Part shown: piece after piece, positions 16,669 to 25,630 of the stretch
Layout: each line of letters begins with the position of its first letter
Numbering within the stretch: the first letter of the stretch is position 1
Assembly (NCBI RefSeq): GCF_900119185.1
Contig: NZ_FPJE01000014.1
Span: forward strand, 62,001 to 126,000
Direction of reading: 5' to 3'
DNA: 64,000 bases
Source of the DNA: Sinomicrobium oceani
GTDB lineage: Bacteria; Bacteroidota; Bacteroidia; Flavobacteriales; Flavobacteriaceae
The notes under the pieces: generated by a model
The model's database searches: none
The model's input: the letters and a program-made list of their open reading frames with translations, nothing else
What the model was told of the DNA's origin: nothing
Position numbers and translations under genes: made by a program

Positions 16669-18324
16669 TTGTTACTTTCTCTTTCCATAAAAAATTATGC
16701 GCTCATCGATGACCTCAGGGTTCGTTTCGAGAGGGGGCTCACTATTATTACCGGTGAAACCGGTGCGGGAAAGTCTATCCTGTTGGGTGGTTTGTCGCTT
16801 ATACAGGGTAAAAGGGCAGACCTGAACAGCCTAAAGGACAAGGAAAAGAAATGTATCGTAGAAGCGGAGTTTGCCGTAGAGGATTATCATCTGCAATCGC
16901 TTTTTACAAAACTCGATCTTGACTACGAACCTCATACGATTATTCGCCGGGAGATTCTTCCCGGCGGGAAATCGCGTGCTTTCGTAAATGATTCTCCCGT
17001 CACACTCGACGTTCTTTCGTCATTGAGTATACGTCTTATCGATATACATTCCCAGCACCAGACCCTGCAACTGACGGATAACGATTTTCAGTTCCAGGTA
17101 ATCGATGCTATTTCCGGGAACAAGACCAACATAGAACGTTACAAAGAAAAATTAAAGGAGTATCACCATACCAAGAAGGAGCTACAGCGGCTTATAGATT
17201 TCCAGCAGGAGGCCGATAAAGAACAGGACTATAATGCCTTTTTGCTCAAAGAGCTCCAGGATGCCCGTTTACAGCCCGGCATGCTCGAAGAGCTGGAAGA
17301 AGCTTTTGAAAAACTGAGCAATGTGGAAGAGATCAAAGAGAAACTGGCATATTCCTCGCAATTGCTGAGCGATGAACAAAGCGGTATTCTCGTTAACCTC
17401 AATGCTATGCGCAATGCGATAGGAAGGCTCTCGGGATACGGCACGAGATTTGAAGACCTTCAGACCAGGATCAATTCCGTTTTTATCGAACTCGATGACG
17501 CATTCAATGAAATCCAGAATATCGACGAGACCGTAGAGGCCGATCCGGAACAACTGGAGCAGACCAATACGCGGCTTCAACTCCTGTATGATCTTCAGAA
17601 AAAGCACAATGTTCTCGAAGTGGAAGAGTTGATCCGGATACAACAGGAACTGGAAGAGAAGGTCTCGGTAACCGAAAACCTGGAAAACGATATCAAAAAC
17701 AAGCAGCTCCAGGTGCTGAAACTGGAGGAGGAACTCGATGAGGAAGCTTCGAAGATCCATGAAAAAAGGATTAAGGAAGCCCCGAAACTCAAAAAGTACC
17801 TGGAAAGCTCATTATTCAAATTAGGGATGCCCAATGCTACTTTCCGGATTGATATAATACCGACAACTTCATTCTTTGCCAATGGAAAGGACGAGTTGCA
17901 CTTCCTGTTCTCTGCAAACAAAGGAACAGATTACGGACCGTTGAAAAAAGTAGCTTCGGGAGGAGAATTGTCCCGTATTATGCTGTCGATAAAAGCCATT
18001 CTGGCACGATATGAAAAACTCCACACTATTATGTTCGATGAGATCGATACCGGGGTTTCCGGGGAGGTTTCGGATAAAATGGGAGATATCATGAAAGAGA
18101 TGGGGGAGCGGATGCAGGTTTTTGCCATTACCCATCTTCCGCAGATAGCTGCAAAGGGGGTAAAGCACTTCAAGGTGTACAAAGAAGACCAGGCCGGAGT
18201 CACGTCTACGCAGATGAAAGCGTTGTCTATGGATGACAGGATCGTGGAAATCGCCGAGATGCTGAGTGGCAAAAATATTTCCGAATCAGCCATATCACAT
18301 GCGAGGGAATTATTATTATTGTAA
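16669..18324 (+). CDS. recN: DNA repair protein RecN
   Basis: This 551-residue SMC-like ATPase acts early in double-strand break repair. Walker A GETGAGKS is at residues 29-36, the ABC signature ASGGELSR at about 428-435 and Walker B with TIMFDEIDTG at about 450-459. A long coiled coil lies between (about 150-370, rich in E, L, K and Q). The start codon is TTG: an in-frame stop lies at 16651, no ATG occurs between, and the family N-terminus is M-L-x-x-L-x-I-K-N-Y-A-L-I, matching from 16669. A non-ATG start can keep expression low. fabI follows 83 bp downstream. Confidence 0.95.
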   Translation: MLLSLSIKNYALIDDLRVRFERGLTIITGETGAGKSILLGGLSLIQGKRADLNSLKDKEKKCIVEAEFAVEDYHLQSLFTKLDLDYEPHTIIRREILPGGKSRAFVNDSPVTLDVLSSLSIRLIDIHSQHQTLQLTDNDFQFQVIDAISGNKTNIERYKEKLKEYHHTKKELQRLIDFQQEADKEQDYNAFLLKELQDARLQPGMLEELEEAFEKLSNVEEIKEKLAYSSQLLSDEQSGILVNLNAMRNAIGRLSGYGTRFEDLQTRINSVFIELDDAFNEIQNIDETVEADPEQLEQTNTRLQLLYDLQKKHNVLEVEELIRIQQELEEKVSVTENLENDIKNKQLQVLKLEEELDEEASKIHEKRIKEAPKLKKYLESSLFKLGMPNATFRIDIIPTTSFFANGKDELHFLFSANKGTDYGPLKKVASGGELSRIMLSIKAILARYEKLHTIMFDEIDTGVSGEVSDKMGDIMKEMGERMQVFAITHLPQIAAKGVKHFKVYKEDQAGVTSTQMKALSMDDRIVEIAEMLSGKNISESAISHARELLLL

Positions 18325-18407
18325 TTGAATAAAGGAACTTTACCTGAAATACCGGGTTTTGATAACTTTATGCGAATAACCATAAACGAGAAACTTAATA
18401 GAAAAAG

Positions 18408-19217
18408 ATGTACAACTTATTAAAAGGAAAAAAGGGAATTATTTTCGGTGCATTGGATGAAAATTCAATTGCCTGGAAGACTGCAGAAAGAGTCCATGAA
18501 GAAGGAGGTACTTTTGTACTTACCAATGCTCCTATTGCGATGCGTATGGGACAGATAAAGGAGCTTGCCGAGAAGACAGGTTCCGAGATCATTCCGGCAG
18601 ACGCTACCAATCTGGACGATCTGCAAACCCTGGTGGAAAAATCCATGGAAATCCTTGGAGGTAAAATCGATTTTGTATTGCATTCCATAGGGATGTCCGT
18701 CAACGTGCGTAAAGGAAGGCACTATACAGATCAGAACTATGATTTTACGACCAAAGGCTGGGATGTGTCCGCTGTTTCTTTTCATAAGGTATTGCAAACC
18801 CTGTATAAAAATGATGCGATGAGCGAATGGGGTAGTATCGTAGCACTGTCCTATATGGCTGCACAACGTTCGTTCCCGGATTACAACGATATGGCCGATA
18901 ACAAAGCTTACCTGGAGTCCATAGCCAGAAGTTTCGGATATTTCTACGGGAAGGAAAAGAAAGTAAGAGTAAATACGATTTCCCAGTCCCCAACCCCTAC
19001 TACGGCAGGGCAGGGTGTTAAAGGTTTTGACGGATTTATCGCTTATGCGGATATGATGTCTCCCCTGGGGAATGCAACAGCTTCGGAATGTGCAGACTAC
19101 ACACTGACACTGTTCTCAGACCTGACGAAGAAAGTAACCATGCAAAACCTCTATCACGATGGTGGTTTCTCCAATACCGGAGTGAGCAACGAGGTTATGG
19201 AAAAGTTTATAAAATAA
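18408..19217 (+). CDS. fabI: Enoyl-[acyl-carrier-protein] reductase
   Basis: This 269-residue SDR-family enzyme reduces enoyl-ACP with NAD(P)H in the last step of each fatty acid elongation round. The catalytic FabI pattern is present: Tyr149 and Tyr159 with Lys166 (Y-x6-K), the N-terminal GALDENSIAW nucleotide-binding motif of the FabI subgroup, and HSIGMS at about 92-97. ISQSPTPTTAGQG is the family loop near the substrate. It is cytosolic. It follows recN without a visible terminator, so partial co-transcription is possible, and ends at a strong terminator at 19237. Confidence 0.95.
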   Translation: MYNLLKGKKGIIFGALDENSIAWKTAERVHEEGGTFVLTNAPIAMRMGQIKELAEKTGSEIIPADATNLDDLQTLVEKSMEILGGKIDFVLHSIGMSVNVRKGRHYTDQNYDFTTKGWDVSAVSFHKVLQTLYKNDAMSEWGSIVALSYMAAQRSFPDYNDMADNKAYLESIARSFGYFYGKEKKVRVNTISQSPTPTTAGQGVKGFDGFIAYADMMSPLGNATASECADYTLTLFSDLTKKVTMQNLYHDGGFSNTGVSNEVMEKFIK

Positions 19218-19236
19218 ACGAACAGATCGCACTATG

Positions 19237-19264
19237 AAAATCCCGCTTCCGGCGGGATTTTTTT
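19237..19264 (+). terminator. Terminator after fabI
   Basis: AAATCCCGC at 19238-19246 pairs with GCGGGATTT at 19252-19260, followed by a T tract. It separates fabI from the convergent miaE. Confidence 0.88.
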
Positions 19265-19300
19265 ATTCCCGTGATACGATAGAGAAACCGTATCGTCTTT

Positions 19301-19882
19301 CTACCCGTGCATGGTTTCCTGTTTACCCAGTGTTTTCATGAGATCTGCTTCATACTCCAGCAGATCCTGCCATTTTTTATCCACGTCCTCACGATTGCCG
19401 TATTGCCGGGCAAAAGACAGGAACATCGTATAATGATTGGCTTCGCTTGCCATGAGATTTCTGTAAAATTCCGCCAGTTCGCGATCCTGTATGTTCTCGG
19501 ATAACAAGCGAAACCGTTCACAGCTTCTCGCCTCAATGAGTGCCGCATAGAGCAACCGGTGGACCAGTTGCGTTTCCCGGCTCCCGCCTTTCGGGAAAAA
19601 ATTCATCAGTGCTATGACATACTGGTCTTTACGTTCTCTGCCCAGTATCCACCCGCGTGCTATAATATGGTCGTGTACCATCTTAAAATGGCTCATCTCT
19701 TCCTTCACCAGGGCAGTCATGGCCTGTACGAGTTCGGTGTGTTCGGGGAAAGTTACGATCAGCGATATGGCAGTACTTGCCGCTTTCTGCTCACAATAGG
19801 CATGGTCGGTGAGTATCTCCTCGATATTTTTTTCTACGATATTTACCCATCGGGGATCGGTGGGAAGTTTTAATCCTAACAT
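19301..19882 (-). CDS. miaE: tRNA-(ms2io6A)-hydroxylase
   Basis: This 193-residue ferritin-like diiron monooxygenase hydroxylates the isopentenyl chain of ms2i6A37 in tRNAs that read UNN codons. Metal ligands fit the four-helix pattern: Glu31 in AYCEQKA, EEMSH at 61-65 (E-x-x-H), EARSCERF near 117 and EANHY near 147-151. MiaE is sporadic across bacteria, and its presence implies miaA and miaB elsewhere. Its start overlaps the stop of the upstream DUF1697 gene by 7 bp, so the two are translationally coupled and form one operon. Confidence 0.92.
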   Translation of the reverse strand: MLGLKLPTDPRWVNIVEKNIEEILTDHAYCEQKAASTAISLIVTFPEHTELVQAMTALVKEEMSHFKMVHDHIIARGWILGRERKDQYVIALMNFFPKGGSRETQLVHRLLYAALIEARSCERFRLLSENIQDRELAEFYRNLMASEANHYTMFLSFARQYGNREDVDKKWQDLLEYEADLMKTLGKQETMHG

Positions 19883-20430
19883 AATTTCTCTGTATTATCA
19901 GCGATTTGTATAAGTTTTTGCAGGGTATTCCGGTTTCTGGTAGTAGCCCTGGTATTGAGTTTCTTTTCCAACAGGTTGTTGGATAATTTGGTGATCCCGT
20001 AACCCTTGGGGCAGCATAGGTATATACCGCGGTCTGAAATACAAATACGTTCGGACTCTTTTCTGAAGGCTTCGAGCACCGCCGTAAGACCGGCTCCGGG
20101 TTTTTGTTTGGTAAAGGTGAAATAAAGGATTTTGGTATCTGCATCCTTAAAAGGTAGTGCCTGCAGTACCTCCCGTAGTTCTTCTTTGGTGCTTAAAAAT
20201 ACCCCGATCTCCCGGTGGCCGAATGTCGTCTCTATATCCTTGCCGATCCTTTCTTCCCAGTCCTCAGCACTCAGGGTTGTGGTATCGTTAAATATAACAT
20301 TTCCGCTCCGGATATAGGTAGAGATATCGGTGCCGCCTGCTTTTTTCAGCATGGTTTTTAATGCAGCCATGGATATGGTGTTCTTTCCGGAGACATTGAT
20401 TCCCCGGAGCATACATATACGGGTTTTCAT
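19876..20430 (-). CDS. DUF1697 family protein
   Basis: This 184-residue protein matches DUF1697 (UPF0-type, cytosolic): ICMLRGINVSGKNTISMAAL at the start, then YIRSGNVIF, then a C-terminal GYGITKLSNNLLEKKL and a TRNRNTLQKL motif typical of the family. Its function is unknown. ATG 20430 was chosen; a GTG two codons upstream is also in frame. An exact TATATTTG box lies 21 nt upstream. It is the first gene of a two-gene operon with miaE, which hints at a nucleic-acid-related role, though that is only inference. Confidence 0.88.
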   Translation of the reverse strand: MKTRICMLRGINVSGKNTISMAALKTMLKKAGGTDISTYIRSGNVIFNDTTTLSAEDWEERIGKDIETTFGHREIGVFLSTKEELREVLQALPFKDADTKILYFTFTKQKPGAGLTAVLEAFRKESERICISDRGIYLCCPKGYGITKLSNNLLEKKLNTRATTRNRNTLQKLIQIADNTEKLC

Positions 20431-20450
20431 CTTCACTGCTTTTAGTGATG

Positions 20451-20458
20451 CAAATATA
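20451..20458 (-). promoter_or_regulatory. -7 element for the DUF1697-miaE operon
   Basis: Minus-strand TATATTTG, 20 nt before the DUF1697 ATG at 20430. Confidence 0.55.
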
Positions 20459-20485
20459 TGAAAAACGCCTCCGTGCCGTTGTTTG

Positions 20486-22201
20486 TTAGGTATTGCGGAC
20501 CCTTACGGACCGTTGCAGCATTTCGAAGATCATAGCAATAGCCATAACCAGCGAACAACCTATAAAGTTGAGCCAGAGATACCCGATACGCTCATCGGTA
20601 TAGACAAAGCTGTAATAGATAAAGAAAATGATGATCTGTGTAATCACGGCCGCCCAGAATACGGCATTTCCCCGTACAAACCGGAAGAAAAAAGCCAGTA
20701 AAAATATGCCCAGTACGTTACCGTAAAAGACCGATCCGATGATGTTTACCAGTTGTATGAGATTGTCGAGCAGCGATCCGAAATTGGCAAACATAATAGC
20801 TATAAGCCCCCATAACAGGGTAAACCACTTGGAGGCGGACAGGTAATGGCTGTCTTCTTTTTCGCTGGCATGACTTCTTTTATACAGGTCTATGGTCGTG
20901 ATCGTACCGAGTGCATTGAGTTCCGAAGCTGTAGAAGACATGGCCGCCGATAGTATAACGGCCAGCAGCAACCCGATAAAGCCTGTGGGAAGGTTATTGA
21001 GTATAAAATGGATAAAGACATAATCCTTGTCGTTGGTTTCGATATCCGGGTTTGCTTTTTCGATAATTTCCCTTGCTTTACTTCGGTTTTCCCGTTCCTG
21101 GTTATTGATGTGCTGTATTTTTCGTTTAGCCCCCATGGTGAGCTGATAATCCTTGATGTTGAGTACACCCGAATAATATTCCTGAGCCATTTTTTTCTCC
21201 GTTTCCAGGGCCTGGTGTTCCTTTTCGAGTTGGCGGTACTCATCGGCGTAAGACGAGTTCAGGACAGCTTCGGTAGCGGCAGGATTAAAATTAAGCGGGG
21301 AGGAGTGATACTGATAAAAAACGAAAACCATAACCCCTACAAGCAGAATAAAAAACTGCATAGGTACTTTGAGTAGACCGTTGAAGATAAGCCCTAACTG
21401 ACTTTCCCTTACCGATTTCCCGGAGAGATAGCGCTGTACCTGGCTCTGATCTGTTCCGAAATATGAAAGCATCAGAAAAAAACCACCAGTAATTCCGCTC
21501 CAGAAGGTGTACCTGCTTTGTGTATCCAGAGAAAAATTGAGAATATTGAGCTTTTCATTGGCACCTGCTACTTTCATGGCCTTGCTGAACGTAAGGTCGT
21601 CCGGAAGATAGTGGAGAATGAGAAAGAAGGCTACGAACATACCGGACATAATCACAAACATCTGTTGTTTCTGTGTTACATTTACGGCTTTGGTACCGCC
21701 GATCACGGTATATACGATAACGAGCGAACCGATAATAATATTCAGTGTTTTAAGATCCCATCCCAGTACCGCGGAGAGGATAATGGAAGGGGCGTATATG
21801 GTAATCCCCGCTGCCAGGCCCCGCTGTACAAGGAATAGTATGGCCGTGAGACTTCTCGTTTTCAGGTCGAAACGCTGTTCGAGAAATTCATAGGCCGTAT
21901 ATACTTTAAGTTTGTCATAAACGGGAATAAATACAATACAGATTACGATAATCGCAAGCGGGAGCCCGAAATAGAACTGGACAAATCCCATGCCGTCGTG
22001 AAAGGCTTGCCCGGGTGTAGATAGAAAAGTTATGGCGCTGGCTTGTGTGGCCATAACCGATAAGCCTACGGTCCACCATTTAGCCTCTTTATTTCCCAGA
22101 ATGTAATCCTTGACGGTCGTATTCCGCTTCGTTTTCCAGGTGCCGTAAACTACAATGAAAAGAAGGGTTGTATATAGTATTATCCAGTCTATAATTTCCA
22201 T
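20486..22201 (-). CDS. Sodium:solute symporter (SSS family)
   Basis: This 571-residue transporter of the SLC5/SSS family uses the Na+ gradient to import a solute; the substrate cannot be read from sequence. About 13 membrane segments are visible. SSS-type features include an early W-W-T-V-G-L-S-V-M-A-T-Q stretch near residues 42-53, GGTKAV near 168-173, and S-A-A-M-S-S-T-A-S-E-L-N near 427-438, matching the Na+-site serine/threonine region in TM8. A long cytosolic insert (about 310-385, charged and Q/E-rich) sits between helices. It follows a 49-residue membrane protein by 3 bp, and a PIG-L deacetylase is further upstream on the same strand; such SSS/deacetylase neighbours suggest uptake or processing of an acetylated sugar. 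Confidence 0.9.
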   Translation of the reverse strand: MEIIDWIILYTTLLFIVVYGTWKTKRNTTVKDYILGNKEAKWWTVGLSVMATQASAITFLSTPGQAFHDGMGFVQFYFGLPLAIIVICIVFIPVYDKLKVYTAYEFLEQRFDLKTRSLTAILFLVQRGLAAGITIYAPSIILSAVLGWDLKTLNIIIGSLVIVYTVIGGTKAVNVTQKQQMFVIMSGMFVAFFLILHYLPDDLTFSKAMKVAGANEKLNILNFSLDTQSRYTFWSGITGGFFLMLSYFGTDQSQVQRYLSGKSVRESQLGLIFNGLLKVPMQFFILLVGVMVFVFYQYHSSPLNFNPAATEAVLNSSYADEYRQLEKEHQALETEKKMAQEYYSGVLNIKDYQLTMGAKRKIQHINNQERENRSKAREIIEKANPDIETNDKDYVFIHFILNNLPTGFIGLLLAVILSAAMSSTASELNALGTITTIDLYKRSHASEKEDSHYLSASKWFTLLWGLIAIMFANFGSLLDNLIQLVNIIGSVFYGNVLGIFLLAFFFRFVRGNAVFWAAVITQIIIFFIYYSFVYTDERIGYLWLNFIGCSLVMAIAMIFEMLQRSVRVRNT

Positions 22202-22204
22202 GTA

Positions 22205-22354
22205 TCAGCAGTTTTCCAGCATTAATAAGTAGAAGAGAGCGATGTAGACGGCATTGGCGATAAGGACCAGCGTATAGCTGGTTTTCCAGTGCCATTTTTC
22301 CGGGCTGTTATTTTTTTCCGGTTGTTCTGTTAGCGTTGGTGTCTGTTCTTTCAT
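22205..22354 (-). CDS. 49-residue single-pass membrane protein next to the symporter
   Basis: ATG 22354 to TGA 22205 encodes 49 residues. Residues 1-20 are polar (MKEQTPTLTEQPEKNN...), followed by WHWK and one hydrophobic helix (about 26-45, YTLVLIANAVYIALFYLLM) and a short C-terminus. The stop is 3 bp before the symporter ATG and the start is 34 bp after the PIG-L stop, all on one strand, so co-translation with the symporter is likely. The layout is like the small subunits found with some SSS permeases (the DUF4212 type has two helices, so this would be a different, shorter kind). The role, perhaps stabilising or modulating the permease, is inference. It is short enough to be missed by most gene callers. 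Confidence 0.65.
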   Translation of the reverse strand: MKEQTPTLTEQPEKNNSPEKWHWKTSYTLVLIANAVYIALFYLLMLENC

Positions 22355-22388
22355 GGTCGTGATAGTATTTCCGGTTAGGGATGGACAT

Positions 22389-24890
22389 CTAATTTTTTTC
22401 CTGTTTTCCTACGGAAAGCATATTGGCAAACAGCTTAAAAGCCCCGGGAACTCCTGCCGGAAGTTCCCTGAAAAAACTCAGTCCCGTGTAAATATAATAA
22501 CCTTTCCCGTAAGGAGCGACAAGCAGGCTGCCTTCTTTTGTACGTTCTCCTTTGTCGTGCATAGATAACAACGGGATGTATTCTTTGCTCCACTGATCCG
22601 GAAAGTAGAGCCCTCTCTCCTGTACCCAGCCTGAAAAATCGTTGGAGGTAATGGTGTTGGGATACCGAAGTACGGGATGACCGGGAGCCAGGATGGTTAC
22701 CCGGGCATTTTCGTCTGTTACCCGGTCTCTCGACAAGCGTAACGGGTAAGGAGGTCTCACATCGAGCGTCCCGCCACGTCCTACGGTGTTGTACTGGACG
22801 ATCAGCGTCCCGCCTTCCCTGACATAATCCAGGAGGGCTTTTTGCCGGGCAGGTAATATCTCCGATACGTTATAGGCCCGGATACCGATTACGACAGCAT
22901 CATACCCGGCCAGTGAAGCAGCCGAAATACCCGCAGGATCAAGTATGCTGACCTGATAGCCGATTTGTCTCAGGCTTTCCGGGATTTTATCTCCGGCTCC
23001 GGGGATATATCCTACCGATTTTCCTGCTTTGCGGATATCCATTCGCACTACTTTGGCTTCGGAGGGCAGCAGTACGGACTGTGTAGGAATGTGATCGTAA
23101 CGTATTTCCGTGAGTTCCATATCATATCGGTCACCATCCAGGGTTACCACGGGCCGTACAAAGCCCTCACTTTCTTTCTGAGGCGGAGTAACCCGGAACA
23201 GCACTGTTCTTTCTTCTCCTTTAAAGGTAGTTTTCAACGGATGGCTTTCGGGAGTGACTTTCCAGCCTTCGGGAACTTTAAGAGAAACCGTAGCATCGAT
23301 ACCGGACTTTACCGCCCGGACTTTTACGGGAATGTTTTTAGAGGTTGTATCATCAAAAATATTAACCTTATTGGTTATGGATGCGGTAACCGGCGGAAGT
23401 ACTTCAAAGGGTTGATAGACTTCACCCTTGGCCGGATCGGTATGTTTATAAAGAATGTCCCCGGAAAACGAAAGGGGAGTGCCTGCAACAACCAGGTCGA
23501 ATTCGGCCGTGAGTACGGCAGGAGTTTCCGGAAATCCTATCAATGCCGAAGGGGCATGGTACATACCCAGTGTTCCCTTTTGCAGGAGCCAGTAGGGCGG
23601 GGTATATTTTTTTTCGTCTGTTATTACCGTGCTGATATCGAAGCTGTAATCCCGGTTCGCTTCCAGTTTTACACCGGGTTTTAGTATGGTATTGCCGGGG
23701 TGTATGGCTATACGTTGGAGGGTAATGTCTAAAGGGCCGCGATTGATGATTTCCACGCGCAATCCGGTTTCACTGCCCGGTGTACTCTGCGATTCGGTAG
23801 CTACAGCTTCCATATACAATCCTGTACATGCCTTGATAATCTCTTTTATTTCGCGGGTTTTAACCGTTTTCCAGTACGGGTCGTCCAGTTTTTGTATAAG
23901 CGTGTAGGCCTTCACCAGTTCCGGGACGTGAACAAAAGGTTCCTGAAAGTTAAAATGATGTTCTATAGATTTCAGCAGCTTGGCAATTTCTTCGGTACCT
24001 TCGATGCGCGACCAGGTTGTATTGATACCGGAAAAGAGATTTTGGTTTTCGGGTTTGTCACCTTTGAGGAGTTCCAGGTATTCCGTTTCACTTCCGCGGG
24101 AAGCCGGGCTCCCGAACCCCTGGCTTCTGTGCTGGCTTCTGCTTATGGCTGCAATTTCACCATTACTCTTGCCGATCACCGGATAATATCCGCCGAGGTC
24201 CATGGTTATGAGGTTGTCTTTGGCCGCTTCTCGGAATTTTTCCTCACTGCCGTAAAACCACCAGGATGTGTTGAAAAACAATCTTTTAGGTTGCCAGGGT
24301 TTGAGGTGTTGCAACTGTCCGGGGTATACATTTTTGTTTCCGGCAAGATCAAAGGCTTCCACACTTAGCATGGCCGAGGTCGTATGATGCCCGTGTGTGG
24401 TTCCCGGGCTCCGGTGGTCAAAACGATTGATGATGATATCCGGCCGGAATTTTCGTATGGCCCGTACCACGTCGGCCAGGACACTGTCTTTATTCCAGAT
24501 ACGAAGCGTTTCGTCCGGGTGTTTGGAAAAACCGAAGTCGTTGGCCCTCGAAAACATCTGCTCTCCGCCGTCTACGCGCCTGGCAGCCAGTAATTCTTCG
24601 GTACGGATTACACCGAGCAGTTCCCGGAGTTCCGTTCCGATAAGATTTTGCCCCCCGTCGCCGCGGGTCAGGGACAGGTACGCTGTCCTGGCATGTACTT
24701 CGTTGGAAAGATAAGAGATCATCCTTGTGTTTTCATCGTCCGGGTGTGCAGCCAGGTACAGGGCCGATCCGAGAAAATTGAGTTTTTGTACGGCGTGATA
24801 TATTTCGGAAGAGGAATAGGTTCGCGGTTGCTGGGCCTGAAGACGAGCGGAGATAAAAACAAGAATTAAAAGAAAGGTAATGTTGCGCAT
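22389..24890 (-). CDS. Secreted PIG-L family deacetylase
   Basis: This 833-residue protein begins with a signal peptide MRNITFLLILVFISARLQAQ. The PIG-L (LmbE) zinc deacetylase domain is in the first 300 residues: YLAAHPDDE at about 43-51 supplies the AHPDDE zinc ligands, and HGHH near residue 160 supplies the third. Family enzymes remove acetyl groups from GlcNAc-type sugars. The remaining 500 residues look like beta-sandwich modules and end in a domain resembling a class I glutamine amidotransferase-like fold (GYDAVVIGIRAYNV, VQYNT). The frame opens 12 codons earlier, but the signal peptide fixes ATG 24890. It is the first gene of a unit with the 49-residue protein and the symporter. Confidence 0.85.
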   Translation of the reverse strand: MRNITFLLILVFISARLQAQQPRTYSSSEIYHAVQKLNFLGSALYLAAHPDDENTRMISYLSNEVHARTAYLSLTRGDGGQNLIGTELRELLGVIRTEELLAARRVDGGEQMFSRANDFGFSKHPDETLRIWNKDSVLADVVRAIRKFRPDIIINRFDHRSPGTTHGHHTTSAMLSVEAFDLAGNKNVYPGQLQHLKPWQPKRLFFNTSWWFYGSEEKFREAAKDNLITMDLGGYYPVIGKSNGEIAAISRSQHRSQGFGSPASRGSETEYLELLKGDKPENQNLFSGINTTWSRIEGTEEIAKLLKSIEHHFNFQEPFVHVPELVKAYTLIQKLDDPYWKTVKTREIKEIIKACTGLYMEAVATESQSTPGSETGLRVEIINRGPLDITLQRIAIHPGNTILKPGVKLEANRDYSFDISTVITDEKKYTPPYWLLQKGTLGMYHAPSALIGFPETPAVLTAEFDLVVAGTPLSFSGDILYKHTDPAKGEVYQPFEVLPPVTASITNKVNIFDDTTSKNIPVKVRAVKSGIDATVSLKVPEGWKVTPESHPLKTTFKGEERTVLFRVTPPQKESEGFVRPVVTLDGDRYDMELTEIRYDHIPTQSVLLPSEAKVVRMDIRKAGKSVGYIPGAGDKIPESLRQIGYQVSILDPAGISAASLAGYDAVVIGIRAYNVSEILPARQKALLDYVREGGTLIVQYNTVGRGGTLDVRPPYPLRLSRDRVTDENARVTILAPGHPVLRYPNTITSNDFSGWVQERGLYFPDQWSKEYIPLLSMHDKGERTKEGSLLVAPYGKGYYIYTGLSFFRELPAGVPGAFKLFANMLSVGKQEKN

Positions 24891-25021
24891 TTCAGTTGGT
24901 TTTAGGTTTTTGCTATGGCCAGGCAAAAAGATGTACCGGGAGTTTTACTTGCCGGTATCAGTCTTTCAAATATAAAAATTATAGGAATTATCCTCCCCGG
25001 TTTAGACTTTCTTTAACTATT

Positions 25022-25558
25022 TCAAAGGCTTTCACTGCCGTCGTCTTCAGCCGTGCTGGTAAAGACCTTGACGCCTTTTTGCAGGAGCAGGTTATTGGGG
25101 TAGGTGAGCAACTCTCCTTCCTCCGTACGAAGCAGCACATGAAAAGCCTTGATATCTTCGATTATGGCACGCATGGGAAAGTCCTTATCCTGTATCTCTA
25201 TCTTATCACCGATCTTGAACGGGAAAGTGAAAAACAGGATCACCCCGGCGGTAATATTGCTGAGTATGGACCACTGTGCAAACAAGGCCACACCAATCAC
25301 CGCAAAGATAGAAGAAAGCAGCAGTCCGAGATCTTCGAAGTTTACGTTCCAGATGATACTCAGGGCGGCAAGGCCCATGAGAAATATAAATATGTTGGCA
25401 TATCTCAGAATCAGAAAAGTACGCGCATCGTGGTAATTACTCAAGATACCTACTTTGCGGATAATCTTGGACAGCAGAAATTTCAGTAACAACAGGAGAA
25501 CAACGGCAATGGCCGTGTGTAATAACTGGTATTTATAGGGAATAAAAAAATCGTTCAT
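25022..25558 (-). CDS. Small mechanosensitive channel (MscS family)
   Basis: This 178-residue MscS-type protein has about three N-terminal membrane helices (residues 12-32, 48-65 and 77-100), then the conserved pore and beta domain: WSILSNITAGVILFFTFPFKIGDKIEIQDKD at about 97-127, containing the G-D-x-I-E-I signature. The cytoplasmic cage domain is much shortened: E. coli MscS is 286 residues, and this protein stops after the beta domain with an acidic tail. It lies 72 bp after the Maf gene on the same strand and may be the last gene of that unit. Confidence 0.85.
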   Translation of the reverse strand: MNDFFIPYKYQLLHTAIAVVLLLLLKFLLSKIIRKVGILSNYHDARTFLILRYANIFIFLMGLAALSIIWNVNFEDLGLLLSSIFAVIGVALFAQWSILSNITAGVILFFTFPFKIGDKIEIQDKDFPMRAIIEDIKAFHVLLRTEEGELLTYPNNLLLQKGVKVFTSTAEDDGSESL

Positions 25559-25630
25559 CGCAAAACAAGACTATTCATGGTATGTAAAGATACATCAAGA
25601 AATACATTTTCCGGAAGTAACCCGCATTTT

